DNA of 40,543 bases from Bacteroides sp. (GTDB lineage Bacteria > Bacteroidota > Bacteroidia > Bacteroidales > Bacteroidaceae): positions 1 to 40,543 of the forward strand of contig JAUNJD010000006.1 of the NCBI GenBank assembly GCA_030523205.1. The letters are read 5' to 3'. The notes under the pieces are model-generated. The model was not told the DNA's origin. It saw nothing but the letters and a program-made list of their open reading frames with translations, and ran no database searches. Positions 24,311 through 34,062 of the stretch are shown here, piece by piece. Both the position numbers and the translations under genes were made by a program. How positions within the stretch are numbered: the stretch's first letter is position 1; each line of letters starts with the position of its first letter.

Positions 24311-26362
24311 TTATTGTTCTGCTTCCTGATCGGCTACGATAGGCCAATAAGGATTCTGGTAGATGGGCGAAGTAGTGACATCCGCACCATCAGCAGACGT
24401 GACGAGGAAATGTTGCACATTGATAGGCGTCAGGTAGTGTGCCATTTTCCAAGTCAGTCCATCGTAACCGGCTTGTGCAGGATAACGTTCGTAGGGACGT
24501 AAGTATTCGCTCTTGTCCTTGGATGAAACGTTGGCTTCGTCGGTGTCGTTGGCTACAAGGTCAGTGTACCATCCTTCCATAGGTGTATTCCACAAATGGA
24601 ATCCTTCGATGTGATAGGGTGTGGTTATCAGTTGGTCCATAGCTCTCCAGCGACGCAAGTCCATATACCGCATACCGTCACCTATAAATTCGCATCGGCG
24701 TTCGCGGCGGATGTTATACAGTGTCTTGTCTATCAGTTGTCCTGCCGAGTAAGCTCCCCAGTCGTTTTCGGCTTCCAGACTCATGTCGGTCAGTTCTATC
24801 GTATGTTCAAAGTCGGCATTTACATTGGAGCGTGTGCGAATCAATGCCCAATATTCTTTGGCACTGTTGTCCAACGAACCGTTCCTTTCGTACGATGCTT
24901 CCATATAGTTGAGCAGAGCTTCTACGGCACGGTAGGAAACGCAGCCCGTGTAGCCTGTGCCGTTTCCGTAATACTTCTTATTCCAGGAACCACCCTTACG
25001 CATGGCATATCCGGTAGCATATCCTCGCATTCCGTCGCCCAAAGTGATTTGCGGATAGGGTTCTACTACTGTCACTTCTGTGCCTTCAGCGTTGTCCAGT
25101 TCGTACAGGACGTTTTGCTGTCCCGGCTCTTTTAGGAATATGTAGAGGCGTGAATCGCGGTTCATTCGCACGTCAGCTATGGTTTTGTCTCCCATGTAGT
25201 AGCCATCTCCATCGGCATACGTTCCGTGAGTATAGACCGGTGTGCCATCTGCCATCAAGAAAGAGTTGACGTAGCCACGTGTCAGTCCGACACGGCTATT
25301 GCCTCGGCTGGCGGCTCCATTTACGTAATGTCCGGCCAGGCCACGTACGTATTGTCGCCACAGTAGCACTTCCGGGTAACCTGAGAGATCCTCGGAGGCA
25401 AACATTTCATGGTACGGATTGACCGCATCGTCGGCAGATTGCTGAACAAGTCCTGTGTTTACGGTCAGACTGTTCTTATAGGCTTCTGCCACTTCTTGGG
25501 CAGCTTCCATGGCTTCTTCCAAGAAAAAGTTGATTTCGTTGTCGATGCTTCCGCTGGGGTACTGATAATTGGCATTGTACTCTTTTTCTGCACCCGGCCA
25601 GCCCGTACCGTTGGGCACGAAAGCCGTACCCTTGAAGTATTTCAACCACGTCCCTTCGAACAGAGCTACTCGCGACTTCAACAACAGTGCCACGTCTTTG
25701 TTGATGCGGGTTGTGGCCATGGTGTTGGCAGATAGCAAAGTGTATGCTTTGTCGAGGTCTTCCAGGATGAAACGTGCCACTTCGTTGCGGGGGCTGCGCT
25801 TGCTGGCTTCGGTCAGCACTTCGGCATCGTCGGCCAAAGGCTCGGTGATGATGGGATAATCACCGAAAGCTTGCAGTTTCTTAAAGTATTCACTGGCACG
25901 CAGGAAGTACATTTCGCCGATGTAGTGTTGCACTTCGGTCAAATCACCGCCAATGGTGTTTTGCGAACCATCGAGGTTATCGCCAAATTTAGGCAGCACT
26001 TGCGAGAAAAAGTAATTGCAGCTGTAGATGGTGCCAAAACTCCAATCGCCTCCTGATTGTCCTACCTTCCAGCGGTCGGTAGTATAGCGGTTGTTGGCCG
26101 TCACTCCGGCTTGGTTGTCGGTGTCGGCGTCTTCTGCCATGATGCCATATCCGTAGCTGTTGTAGCTTGTTCCATGCGAAGGCAAAATGCCATTGTATAG
26201 ATTATTGGCATAGTTGGCCAATTGAGAAGCTTCGTTGAAGTAGCTCTCGGAAGCAATGCTGGACATAGGTTCTCTGTCCAGAAAATCATCGCAAGCAGTG
26301 AGTCCTCCGGCTATCATTGCCAGAGTCATCATGGATTGTAGATAGAATTTATGAATATTCAT
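24311..26362 (-). CDS. SusD/RagB-type surface glycan-binding lipoprotein (PUL 2)
   Basis: This 683-residue lipoprotein (lipobox MIAGGLTAC, Cys 24) belongs to the SusD/RagB family. N-terminal DDFLDREPMSSIASESYF is the typical mature start. The TPR-like body (YIGEMYFLRASEYFKKLQAFGDYPIIT, LLKSRVALFEGTWLKYF) and the C-terminal block YRAVEALLNYMEASYERNG / IRRERRCEFIGDGMRYMDLRRWRAMD follow. It is about 100 residues longer than the PUL 1 SusD, with extra segments in the middle (about 300-430) that may shape the glycan site. It starts 17 bases after SusC and precedes the hairpin and GH2. Confidence 0.97.
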   Translation of the reverse strand: MNIHKFYLQSMMTLAMIAGGLTACDDFLDREPMSSIASESYFNEASQLANYANNLYNGILPSHGTSYNSYGYGIMAEDADTDNQAGVTANNRYTTDRWKVGQSGGDWSFGTIYSCNYFFSQVLPKFGDNLDGSQNTIGGDLTEVQHYIGEMYFLRASEYFKKLQAFGDYPIITEPLADDAEVLTEASKRSPRNEVARFILEDLDKAYTLLSANTMATTRINKDVALLLKSRVALFEGTWLKYFKGTAFVPNGTGWPGAEKEYNANYQYPSGSIDNEINFFLEEAMEAAQEVAEAYKNSLTVNTGLVQQSADDAVNPYHEMFASEDLSGYPEVLLWRQYVRGLAGHYVNGAASRGNSRVGLTRGYVNSFLMADGTPVYTHGTYADGDGYYMGDKTIADVRMNRDSRLYIFLKEPGQQNVLYELDNAEGTEVTVVEPYPQITLGDGMRGYATGYAMRKGGSWNKKYYGNGTGYTGCVSYRAVEALLNYMEASYERNGSLDNSAKEYWALIRTRSNVNADFEHTIELTDMSLEAENDWGAYSAGQLIDKTLYNIRRERRCEFIGDGMRYMDLRRWRAMDQLITTPYHIEGFHLWNTPMEGWYTDLVANDTDEANVSSKDKSEYLRPYERYPAQAGYDGLTWKMAHYLTPINVQHFLVTSADGADVTTSPIYQNPYWPIVADQEAEQ

Positions 26363-26379
26363 ATTGATGCTATATTAAA

Positions 26380-29300
26380 TTAAAGAGTAAGACTTAAACC
26401 AAATGACCATGTGCGTACAAGCGGATAGGCGTTACCGGAGTTGCGCAGCCATTCGCTTTGGCTTGAATCGTTGCTACCGCCATCCACGGTTTCAGGGTCG
26501 AATATTTTGGAGAGAGAAGTTCCTGTCCACAAATTCTCGCCGGATACGAATACACGGCATTGAGAGAGACCGATTTTCTTCATCAAAGAGCGTGGCAACG
26601 TATAGCCTATTTGCAGATTTTTCAGACGGATGTAAGAAGCGTCTTGCAAGTAGCGGGTTTGCTTCTGTTGGTTCTTATTGCTGCTGAAGAGGGGACGCGG
26701 ATAATAAGAATCTAAGTTTGCCTCAATCTCATGTCCTTCCAGGCCGATTGGTTGGTCGCGGAAATAATCATTGTGCTCTGCAAGTCCCATGGACATCCAT
26801 TGATTGTTTACAACTCCCCAGAACATATTGCTCGGAATCCAGATATCTCGCTTCATCACTCCTTGGAAGAAGGCACGTACATCGAAGCCCTTCCAGTCGG
26901 CTGTCAAGTCCAGACCGAATTGGAAGCGTGGCTTGTTGTTGCCTATTACTTTCAGGTCGCCGTGGTCGTTGAGGGTGCTTGCACCGCTGCTGATGCCTTC
27001 TTTTCCATCCAAATCCTTGTACATGATGTCACCGGCTCCCCATTCTGTGCCGAAAGGTTGTCCGCCTACTTGGGTCAGATGGGCATCCATTTCTTCTTGT
27101 GTTTTGGCAATGCCTATTGTTTCATATCCCCAGATTTGGCCAAGCTTGGCTCCTTTATAATAGGTGTTGATGGAGAGTGTCGTATTGCTGGGGTAGCTTT
27201 CGATAGTTGTCTGTGCATCGGCCAGTACAAACTTTGCGCCATAGCGCAGTCCGTTCTTCAAGCGGTCGTTCCATGCGATGCTGAGTTCCCATCCTGCGGT
27301 TTTCAAGTCGCAGTTGTTGGTGCTTGGTGCAGATACGCCCAAGGTGGCGGGCAATTCTGGGGCAGGACCTACCATGTTATCCGTATAGCGGTGATAGTAG
27401 TCGAACGAACCGGTCAGTCGGTTGTTAAACAAACCCCAGTCAAGCCCGATGTTGTACGAGCGTACGGTTTCCCATGTGAGAGAGGTACTAATCAGTCCGC
27501 CGACGCTGGCAGTATTGGGTTGTACACCGTCTTGCACCCAGTAACCACTGGCAGAGCCCAAACTCATGGTACGATAAGTGGGGTACCATCCCGTAGTGTT
27601 CTGATTGCCCAGTTCACCGTACGAAGCACGCAGCTTCAAGGTTCCTACAATCGGTTCTATGGATTCCCAGAACGCTTCGCGGGCAATGTTCCATCCCAAG
27701 GAGAAAGAAGGGCTGAGGTTCCATCGGCTTCCCCGGCGGAATCGAGATGTACCATCGTAGCGCAGGTTGGCTTCGACTAAGTATTTGCCATCGTAGTCGT
27801 AATTCAAACGTCCGAAAAATCCGGCAGTGGCCCATTCATGGCGATAACCACTGACTTCGGGCACCTTGGTGTTGCCGGAACCGTCTTGATTGCTGATAAG
27901 ATTCAGCTCAGCCAGTTCCTCCAGCAGCAGACCGTAACCTTTGGCGCTGTTGAAAGATTGCTTCATTTCTTCGGATTGGAAACCTACCATCACTCTGAAG
28001 TTGTGTACATCGTTCAGTTTCAGGTCGTATTCCGAGTAAATATTCAGGTTCATGAAATTTTCCTTCTTGTTGGTCTGATAAAGGCTGCTTGTACCGTTGG
28101 TATCCACAATGTTTCCGTTGACATCGTGGTTGTAGCAAGGCAGGCTGACTTCACGCACTTGTTCGAAGAAGGTGCTATAATTGAACTCAAAGTGGGTCTT
28201 CCAGTTCTTTATTGGTTCTATAATTAGGGCGGCTTGGTGATAGAGGCGGTCGGTCTGCGCTGTGCGGTCGCCTCCCAATGCCATTACCATGGCGGGGCCG
28301 GTGGCGTTGCCATTGTGGTAGTATCCGTTTTCATCATACACAGGCATGTTGGGCCATGTTTGGCGACCAATGTTCAGATAAAGGCCATCCCCAAATGCCG
28401 TAGGACGCAGGTAGTCGGTGCGGACAAAACGCATTCCGTAGCTGAAGTCCAGCCATGGAGTTAGTTCAGCATTGATTTTGGCACTGGCGTTGTAACGTTT
28501 CAGCTCATCATCTCCATGACGAAGCAAACCATTCTGTGCCAGATAGCCCAATGAAGCATAGTAAGTGACCTTTTCCGAACCACCGCTGGCACTCAGATTG
28601 TGCTCATGCGAGAAACTGCTTCCTTTATAAAGTTCCTTGAACCAGTCCGTGTTGGCATATCCGGTAGTGAAGGGGTCGCCGGCAGGTTTTCCCCATACCT
28701 TGCCGTCGGTCAACAGACCGCCGCGGTTGGTTCCGCCGGCAGCTTGGAAGTCCAGCATCTTTTGCATGGTTTCGTCAGTAAAGACCTGTCCCCATCCCGA
28801 ATTGGTAGAAGCCTCGTTAAAGAAGTTTGCAAATGTGTAGGAGTCCATCATTTCCGGTAGGTGTACAGGGCTGACAATGCGGAAACTGTTGTTGTAGTTG
28901 ATGCTGGCTTTTCCCGACTTGCCTTTCTTGGTAGTTACCAAGATGACACCAAACGGAGCGCGCGAACCGTAGATAGAAGAAGCTGCTGCGTCTTTCAATA
29001 CGGATATGTTCTCAATGTCTTGCGGATTGATGGTGTTGATGTCACCTTCCATACCGTCAATCAAGATAAGCGGACTACCGCTCGAACCACTGCCAATGGT
29101 ACCTTCACCACGGATATTGATGCTCATCGTATTGTCTAGCTGTCCGGAGTTGGTCGTAATGTTCAGACCGGGAACCACACCTTGCAGGGCTTGTGTGGCT
29201 GTGGTTACGGGACGTGACTTTAGATCTTCAGCGGTGGCGATGCCTACCGAACCGGTCAGGTTTATCTTCTTTTGAGTACCGAAACCTACAACCACAACTT

Positions 29301-29673
29301 CTTCCAGCATTTCAGAATCTTCCTTCAATACGATTTGAATGGATGCTTGATTGCTCACTTTGATTTCCTGGGTCCTATACCCTACGTAAGATATTAACAA
29401 TGTACTTCCTTTGGGCACATTGTTCAGCACGAACCGACCTTCGAAGTCGGTAATTGTTCCGTTCGTGGTACCTTTTACTATGACGCTGGCACCAATGACG
29501 GTTTCACCATTTTCGTCGATCACCGTTCCTCGGATGCCGTTGTTTTGCATCGCAGTCTGTACGTTGAACGCCTCTGCAAATAATGATTGGGAATTTCCCG
29601 CCAACAGGGCGGTGGCAATCATTGTTGAAAAGATAACTCTTTTCGATGAGAATTTAAATAATCTGTTTCCCAT
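26380..29673 (-). CDS. SusC/RagA-type TonB-dependent outer-membrane glycan transporter (PUL 2)
   Basis: This 1097-residue protein has a signal peptide (about 1-34, SLFAE), a carboxypeptidase-regulatory-like domain (about 47-120, GIRGTVIDENGETVIGASV), and a TonB-box-like EEVVVVGFGTQKK. The plug follows (LQGVVPGLNITT, LILIDGMEGDI, LKDAAASSIYGSRAPFGVILV), then a long barrel ending TWSFGLSLTL. There is no STN domain, fitting control by the HTCS and not by an anti-sigma relay. Paired with the SusD encoded next, it forms the importer for PUL 2 oligosaccharides. The gene lies 373 bases after the HTCS gene on the same strand, with a Bacteroides promoter in the gap. Confidence 0.97.
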   Translation of the reverse strand: MGNRLFKFSSKRVIFSTMIATALLAGNSQSLFAEAFNVQTAMQNNGIRGTVIDENGETVIGASVIVKGTTNGTITDFEGRFVLNNVPKGSTLLISYVGYRTQEIKVSNQASIQIVLKEDSEMLEEVVVVGFGTQKKINLTGSVGIATAEDLKSRPVTTATQALQGVVPGLNITTNSGQLDNTMSINIRGEGTIGSGSSGSPLILIDGMEGDINTINPQDIENISVLKDAAASSIYGSRAPFGVILVTTKKGKSGKASINYNNSFRIVSPVHLPEMMDSYTFANFFNEASTNSGWGQVFTDETMQKMLDFQAAGGTNRGGLLTDGKVWGKPAGDPFTTGYANTDWFKELYKGSSFSHEHNLSASGGSEKVTYYASLGYLAQNGLLRHGDDELKRYNASAKINAELTPWLDFSYGMRFVRTDYLRPTAFGDGLYLNIGRQTWPNMPVYDENGYYHNGNATGPAMVMALGGDRTAQTDRLYHQAALIIEPIKNWKTHFEFNYSTFFEQVREVSLPCYNHDVNGNIVDTNGTSSLYQTNKKENFMNLNIYSEYDLKLNDVHNFRVMVGFQSEEMKQSFNSAKGYGLLLEELAELNLISNQDGSGNTKVPEVSGYRHEWATAGFFGRLNYDYDGKYLVEANLRYDGTSRFRRGSRWNLSPSFSLGWNIAREAFWESIEPIVGTLKLRASYGELGNQNTTGWYPTYRTMSLGSASGYWVQDGVQPNTASVGGLISTSLTWETVRSYNIGLDWGLFNNRLTGSFDYYHRYTDNMVGPAPELPATLGVSAPSTNNCDLKTAGWELSIAWNDRLKNGLRYGAKFVLADAQTTIESYPSNTTLSINTYYKGAKLGQIWGYETIGIAKTQEEMDAHLTQVGGQPFGTEWGAGDIMYKDLDGKEGISSGASTLNDHGDLKVIGNNKPRFQFGLDLTADWKGFDVRAFFQGVMKRDIWIPSNMFWGVVNNQWMSMGLAEHNDYFRDQPIGLEGHEIEANLDSYYPRPLFSSNKNQQKQTRYLQDASYIRLKNLQIGYTLPRSLMKKIGLSQCRVFVSGENLWTGTSLSKIFDPETVDGGSNDSSQSEWLRNSGNAYPLVRTWSFGLSLTL

Positions 29674-29727
29674 ACGGTAAAGATTTAAAATTGGACATAT
29701 AGTTGTTGATTCTCTTTTTTCATGTCA

Positions 29728-29771
29728 CAAAAGTAGGGGGAACAGACTTGTTTAAGGGGGGTACTATTGTT
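29728..29771 (-). promoter_or_regulatory. Promoter and possible activator repeats of the PUL 2 SusC operon
   Basis: On the - strand TACTTTTG (29735-29728) is an exact TAnnTTTG -7 element, leaving a leader of about 45-50 bases. No TTTG -33 box is present. Instead two similar blocks, AACAA-N5-CCCCCC and AACAA-N7-CCCCC, start 19 bases apart (29771 and 29752 on the - strand) and cover the -33 region. An activator-dependent promoter with a weak -33 box is the expected arrangement for an HTCS target. Confidence 0.6.
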
Positions 29772-29776
29772 CAGTC

Positions 29777-29837
29777 ATAGGGCGAAAAAGACCATTGAAA
29801 CTTTAGATGTCCGATGGGGTGATTTTTGACGGATTTC
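29777..29837 (-). promoter_or_regulatory. Upstream words shared with the HTCS promoter region
   Basis: ATAGGGCGAAA (29777-29787) and TTGACGGATTTC (29826-29837), read on the + strand, also occur upstream of the HTCS gene as ATAGGGCGAAA (34059-34069) and CGGATTTC (34086-34093), in the same order and orientation. The complement of the second word, GAAATCCGTCAA, is found exactly at 34066-34077. They are candidate HTCS binding sites. Confidence 0.5.
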
Positions 29838-29950
29838 ACCTTAGTTTTGAAATAAAATGCCCTATTTCTTGCTTGTCTAATAGGTTGCTTTGTGCAATAG
29901 CTTAATGCTGATAATCAGTAGGTTCTTGCTTTATTGTTTTTCAGCGGGAG

Positions 29951-30009
29951 TAAAGTGATGCTTTATTACTGATAAAGCACCACTTTATCGCCAATAAAGT
30001 GATGCTTTG
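29951..30009. repeat. Three phased near-palindromes in the HTCS-SusC gap
   Basis: TAAAGTGATGCTTTAT (29951-29966), its inverted variant ATAAAGCACCACTTTAT (29972-29988) and TAAAGTGATGCTTTG (29995-30009) have centres about 22 bp apart. Each has pairing arms AAAG/CTTT around the core. The array begins about 40 bases past the HTCS stop on the - strand. It shares the core AGTGATGCT with the array at 12392-12466. Confidence 0.75.
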
Positions 30010-30046
30010 AATACTAATGTGCAGTGCAGAAGAAGGGTCTGGAGAC

Positions 30047-33000
30047 CTATAGTTGTTGCAGATATTGCGAAGGCGTCATGCCCATCTTCCGCTTGAAGGC
30101 TACACGGAAATTTTTTAAGTCGTTGAAGCCGCACTTCACGCTCACCGAGCTGATGTTGCTTTCACCTTCCTTGAAGTATTGCACCGCTTTGAATATCCTG
30201 TACTCGTTGATAAACTCGATGATTGTCATACCGGTCACTACTTTCACTTTCCGATAGAGCGAGGAGTGGCTCATACCCAGTTCGGATGCCAATATCATGA
30301 CATCAAAATCTGCGTTGGTCAGATTGTCATCGATGATTTCGCGGCACCTCAGCAGGAAGCGTTGTTCCTCTTTGGTATAGTTCTTGTCCGTCTTCGCGAT
30401 GAGTTGCGTGACTTCCACCGATTCGCTTCTTGCCAACAGATGGTCTATGCGCTTGCGGAGGTATTTCAAGGAGATGGGCTTGGTCAGATAAGCGTCAGCT
30501 CCATTGTCGAAAGCCGCTATTTGGTCTTCTTCCGAGTTTTTGGCTGTAAACATGATGATGGGGATGTGGGCCAGTTTCTTGTCGGCTTTCATGATGGAGA
30601 GGAATTCCGTGCCATCCATCTTAGGCATCATCACGTCGCAGATGATGAGGTCGGGCAAGGCTTCACGTGCTATGTTCAGTCCGTCCAGTCCATTCCCGGC
30701 TTTCCATATCTTGAAATCGGCGATGAGGAAGCGCTCCAATATTTCGACGGTTTCCTTCTCGTCATCGATGATGAGGATGGAGCGGGCGTTTGTGGGCGAT
30801 TGAACACTGACGGTTTCCGGGAGTCCGGACAGACACTTCACCTCTTCGTCTGCCACGAAGGTAGTGGCAGACGGGGCTTCTTTGTCTGTCTGTTTTGTTT
30901 GGGGGATGGTGAAACTGAACTGAGAACCATGCTCCGGTCGGCTCTCCACCTTTACTTCGCCTTTGTGCAGCTCTACTAGATGCTTTACGAACGACAGTCC
31001 GATGCCGTCGCCCATGGCCGATGCTTTAGATGGATCTACCTGGAAGAAACTGTCGAAGATGGCCTCATGATATTCTTTGGCTATGCCGATGCCGTTGTCT
31101 TCTACCGTAAATACGACCGCTGCGTCTGCCTCGGTGATGGAGAAGATGATGCGCCCGCCTTCAGGCGTGTATTTGAAGGCGTTTGAAATCAGGTTGGAGA
31201 GGATCGTCTCCAGCTTTTCGGGGTCGAAGTCCAGCATAATGATGGTCTTGGAGGGCTGAAAGTAGAACAAGATGTTCTTTTGCTGACAGAGAGCTTCATA
31301 ATCCACCGTCAGTTCTTTGCAGAACGCAACCGCGTTTTGCCGTTGAAGCTTCAGTTTTAATTTGCCCGACTCCAGTTTACGGAAGTCGATGATACGGCTA
31401 ATGAGCTTGTTGAGGCGCATGGCGTTGCGATACATGGCTGTGAGGTACGATTTGGGTACCTGTACCGGACCCTTTCCCGACGATAGCAACTCTTCGAGCG
31501 GAGCCGTAATGAGGAAGATGGGTGTGCGCAGCTCGTGGGTAATGTTGGTAAAGAAGTTCAGCTTGGCCTCGCTGATGCTCTTGGCTGTATTCTTCTCAAT
31601 CTCTTTCAGGTACAATGTATGTTTGATGTCCAGTTCATGTTGATAAAACCGGAATATGGCAGATAGAAGACTGAGGACAAGGAGGCACCATAACGCCGTA
31701 GCCCATTCCGTTTTCCACCACGGAGGGCTGATGAGGATGCGCAGAGAGGAGGCGTGCTCGTTCCAACGACCATCGCTGTCGGTGGCTTTGACGTAGAAGG
31801 TGTATTCGCCGGGTGGTACGTTGGTGTACGGTATCTTTCGGTTCTGTCCAATTTCCTGCCAACCCTCTTCAAAGTTCTTCATATAGCAAGTGAAGTGTAT
31901 TTTGTTGGGTGAGATGAACTCCGGTGTGGAGAAATGGATGGTGAAAAAGTTTTGGTCGTAGGGCAGACTTATAGTCGCCGGTTCTGTGCCATACAGATGA
32001 TATGTCTTTTTATCCTTGTTCAGCAACTCCAGTTCGGTGAGATATACCTTGTTGGGGCGTTGTACGTACTTTATTTCTTCCGGGCGCAACCAAGTCAGTC
32101 CACCGATGGCACCGAAATAGAAGAGGCCGTCTTGTGATGCACATGCGTTGTAGTTGAACTGTACGAAGGGTAGATTGTCTTCCTTCCCAAAACGGATGAA
32201 TGTGTGGTTTTGTGGATCGTAGCGGAACAATCCATTGGCGGTCCCCATCCAGTAATATCCGGATTCGTCTTCCTGAATACTGACCACACTTCGTTCGGTC
32301 AGCCCGTTTTTGGCATCGTATGAGGTGATGGAATCCGATTCACTTTCCAGCTTGTATAGTCCTGAATATTCTGTGCTGAACCATACGTAGTGTTTGGAGT
32401 CAACGAAAATGTATCGGATGGAATTGTCGGCAATGGGTGTCTCTTCTGATTCTTTAAAATAATGTTTGATGATTTTTCCTGTCATTCGGTCTAGTTTATA
32501 GAGACCGCTTGTTGTGGAACTTAGCCAAGCAACATTTCCGTCAAACTCAATACCCGAAGCACTCACACCATCCAAATCCTTCAGGATCGTAAAAGTTTCT
32601 GTTGATTTATGGAATAGATAGACCGATTCACCAATCACCCAGATATATCCCCGACCGTCGTCCTTGATTTCCCAAAGTCGGTTAGAGTTGCTACGACCGT
32701 CGATAGGTGGAAGTGGAAATGTTCGGAAACTGTTGGCATCGGGCGAATAGCGGCACAATCCTTTTCCATAGATACCCATCCAGACGTGTTTGCTGTCGCC
32801 AATGATGGACAAGATATGGTTACCGGCTATGTGGCTGTTAGCTGTTGTTTGTGCGGTAGTCTTTCCGGTGTTTCTGTCATAGATGTTCAGTCCGCCGCCG
32901 TCCAAACCTATGTATAGCAGATTTTTTTTGGGATAGATGGCTGTTACAATACCCTGCGTCAGTTGTCCATTGGCTCTGGAGAGGGTATTGAACCAACTAT

Positions 33001-33991
33001 AATGAGAGGAACAAAGATTGACTCCTCCCCGATATGTTCCTACCCATAGATTTTCGTCTTTGTCGGCGAGCAAGGAATGAACGGCATCACTACTGATGTT
33101 GCTGTTGCTTGGCGTGAAGCGTTGTAATATGTTGCCATCCATGCTAACCAATCCACCTCCGTCTGTGCCGAAGAACACCTTGCCGTGATAGTCGGTCACG
33201 GTCTTGATGTCCGAAGGTATATATACCTCCCACGGTTCAAACTGCATATCCTTATTTATTTTGAAGGCATCGCTGGCGTATCCGATACCGTATCCGATAT
33301 ATACAGCATCTGATACCTCGCTATAATAGAGGATGTTGTCATCGGAATATTTTTCTTTAAAGTCTATCCGACTGACGATGGTTTCATCTTTAGGATTTAT
33401 TAATCTCAGTCCTATATTGGTACGTGCAAGGAGTAAACTGTCTTTGTAGGCTGTAATGGATAATATGCTTTCTTTCTTCAGATAAGTGCAGGTTTGGAAA
33501 GTGTAGGCCTCATCGGTGCGCATCAGCAGTTCACGTTGCAGATTCAATACGAACACGTGTTCTTTGATGCAAATGATAGTTTTGATGGGCTTTAGAATGT
33601 TTCCTTTTTTACCGTTAGCAAGCCGATGATAGCAAGGATAGAAATGATTGTCAGAATGCGAATAGAAATTCAATCCATTTTGTGTTCCTATCCAAAGTCC
33701 TGTGTCCACAGACTTTATTGATTCAACATGATTGTTTATCAGTGACAGACTGTCGGCAGGGTTGTGTCGGAAAATGGTGAAGTTTTCCCCATCGAAACGG
33801 CATAATCCGTCAAAAGTTCCCATCCAGACAAATCCTTGTTCGTCTTGGCAAATGCACTTTACGGTGTTATTGGGCAGTCCGTTGGATATGTCGAGTGCCT
33901 TGAAATACTTGGCATGGACAGGGACGGAAATAATCAAGAATAACAATGGTATGAGATTCTTGCAAATGCTGATGGTGTGTTTTTTCTTCAT
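30047..33991 (-). CDS. Hybrid two-component system (HTCS) sensor-regulator of PUL 2
   Basis: This single-chain regulator of about 1314 residues has a signal peptide/N-anchor and then about 14 Reg_prop propeller repeats (NNTVKCICQDEQGFVWMGTFDGLCRFDG and many similar). A Y_Y_Y domain follows (KIPYTNVPPGEYTFYVKATDSDGRW), then one membrane helix (about 780). The His kinase has H-box THELRTP (His 819), N-box NLISNAFKYTPEGG, and G-boxes DNGIGIA and GDGIGLSFV. The receiver carries the phospho-acceptor Asp 1119 in IICDVMMPKMDG, and an AraC-type DNA-binding domain ends the chain (MSHSSLYRKVK, GFNDLKNFRVAFKRKMGMTPSQY). Such proteins sense a glycan fragment in the periplasm and activate their PUL. The start at 33991 is chosen over 34015 because the signal peptide begins there and the predicted transcript starts only about 10 bases before 34015. 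No key catalytic residue is missing. Confidence 0.97.
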   Translation of the reverse strand: MKKKHTISICKNLIPLLFLIISVPVHAKYFKALDISNGLPNNTVKCICQDEQGFVWMGTFDGLCRFDGENFTIFRHNPADSLSLINNHVESIKSVDTGLWIGTQNGLNFYSHSDNHFYPCYHRLANGKKGNILKPIKTIICIKEHVFVLNLQRELLMRTDEAYTFQTCTYLKKESILSITAYKDSLLLARTNIGLRLINPKDETIVSRIDFKEKYSDDNILYYSEVSDAVYIGYGIGYASDAFKINKDMQFEPWEVYIPSDIKTVTDYHGKVFFGTDGGGLVSMDGNILQRFTPSNSNISSDAVHSLLADKDENLWVGTYRGGVNLCSSHYSWFNTLSRANGQLTQGIVTAIYPKKNLLYIGLDGGGLNIYDRNTGKTTAQTTANSHIAGNHILSIIGDSKHVWMGIYGKGLCRYSPDANSFRTFPLPPIDGRSNSNRLWEIKDDGRGYIWVIGESVYLFHKSTETFTILKDLDGVSASGIEFDGNVAWLSSTTSGLYKLDRMTGKIIKHYFKESEETPIADNSIRYIFVDSKHYVWFSTEYSGLYKLESESDSITSYDAKNGLTERSVVSIQEDESGYYWMGTANGLFRYDPQNHTFIRFGKEDNLPFVQFNYNACASQDGLFYFGAIGGLTWLRPEEIKYVQRPNKVYLTELELLNKDKKTYHLYGTEPATISLPYDQNFFTIHFSTPEFISPNKIHFTCYMKNFEEGWQEIGQNRKIPYTNVPPGEYTFYVKATDSDGRWNEHASSLRILISPPWWKTEWATALWCLLVLSLLSAIFRFYQHELDIKHTLYLKEIEKNTAKSISEAKLNFFTNITHELRTPIFLITAPLEELLSSGKGPVQVPKSYLTAMYRNAMRLNKLISRIIDFRKLESGKLKLKLQRQNAVAFCKELTVDYEALCQQKNILFYFQPSKTIIMLDFDPEKLETILSNLISNAFKYTPEGGRIIFSITEADAAVVFTVEDNGIGIAKEYHEAIFDSFFQVDPSKASAMGDGIGLSFVKHLVELHKGEVKVESRPEHGSQFSFTIPQTKQTDKEAPSATTFVADEEVKCLSGLPETVSVQSPTNARSILIIDDEKETVEILERFLIADFKIWKAGNGLDGLNIAREALPDLIICDVMMPKMDGTEFLSIMKADKKLAHIPIIMFTAKNSEEDQIAAFDNGADAYLTKPISLKYLRKRIDHLLARSESVEVTQLIAKTDKNYTKEEQRFLLRCREIIDDNLTNADFDVMILASELGMSHSSLYRKVKVVTGMTIIEFINEYRIFKAVQYFKEGESNISSVSVKCGFNDLKNFRVAFKRKMGMTPSQYLQQL

Positions 33992-34031
33992 ATAAGGCTT
34001 GCTTTGATGTTGCAAAAATAATTCTTCGCAT

Positions 34032-34039
34032 CAAAAGTA
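34032..34039 (-). promoter_or_regulatory. Promoter -7 element of the HTCS gene
   Basis: On the - strand TACTTTTG is an exact TAnnTTTG, about 40 bases before the chosen start. It sits within CAAAAGTAGG (+ strand), the same 10 bases as at the SusC promoter. Confidence 0.6.
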
Positions 34040-34062
34040 GGCCAATAAAGGGGAAAAAATAG

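Noticed and set aside
33992-34015. Longer N-terminus for the HTCS
   Set aside because: It would place 8 residues before the signal peptide and begin about 10 bases after the expected transcription start.
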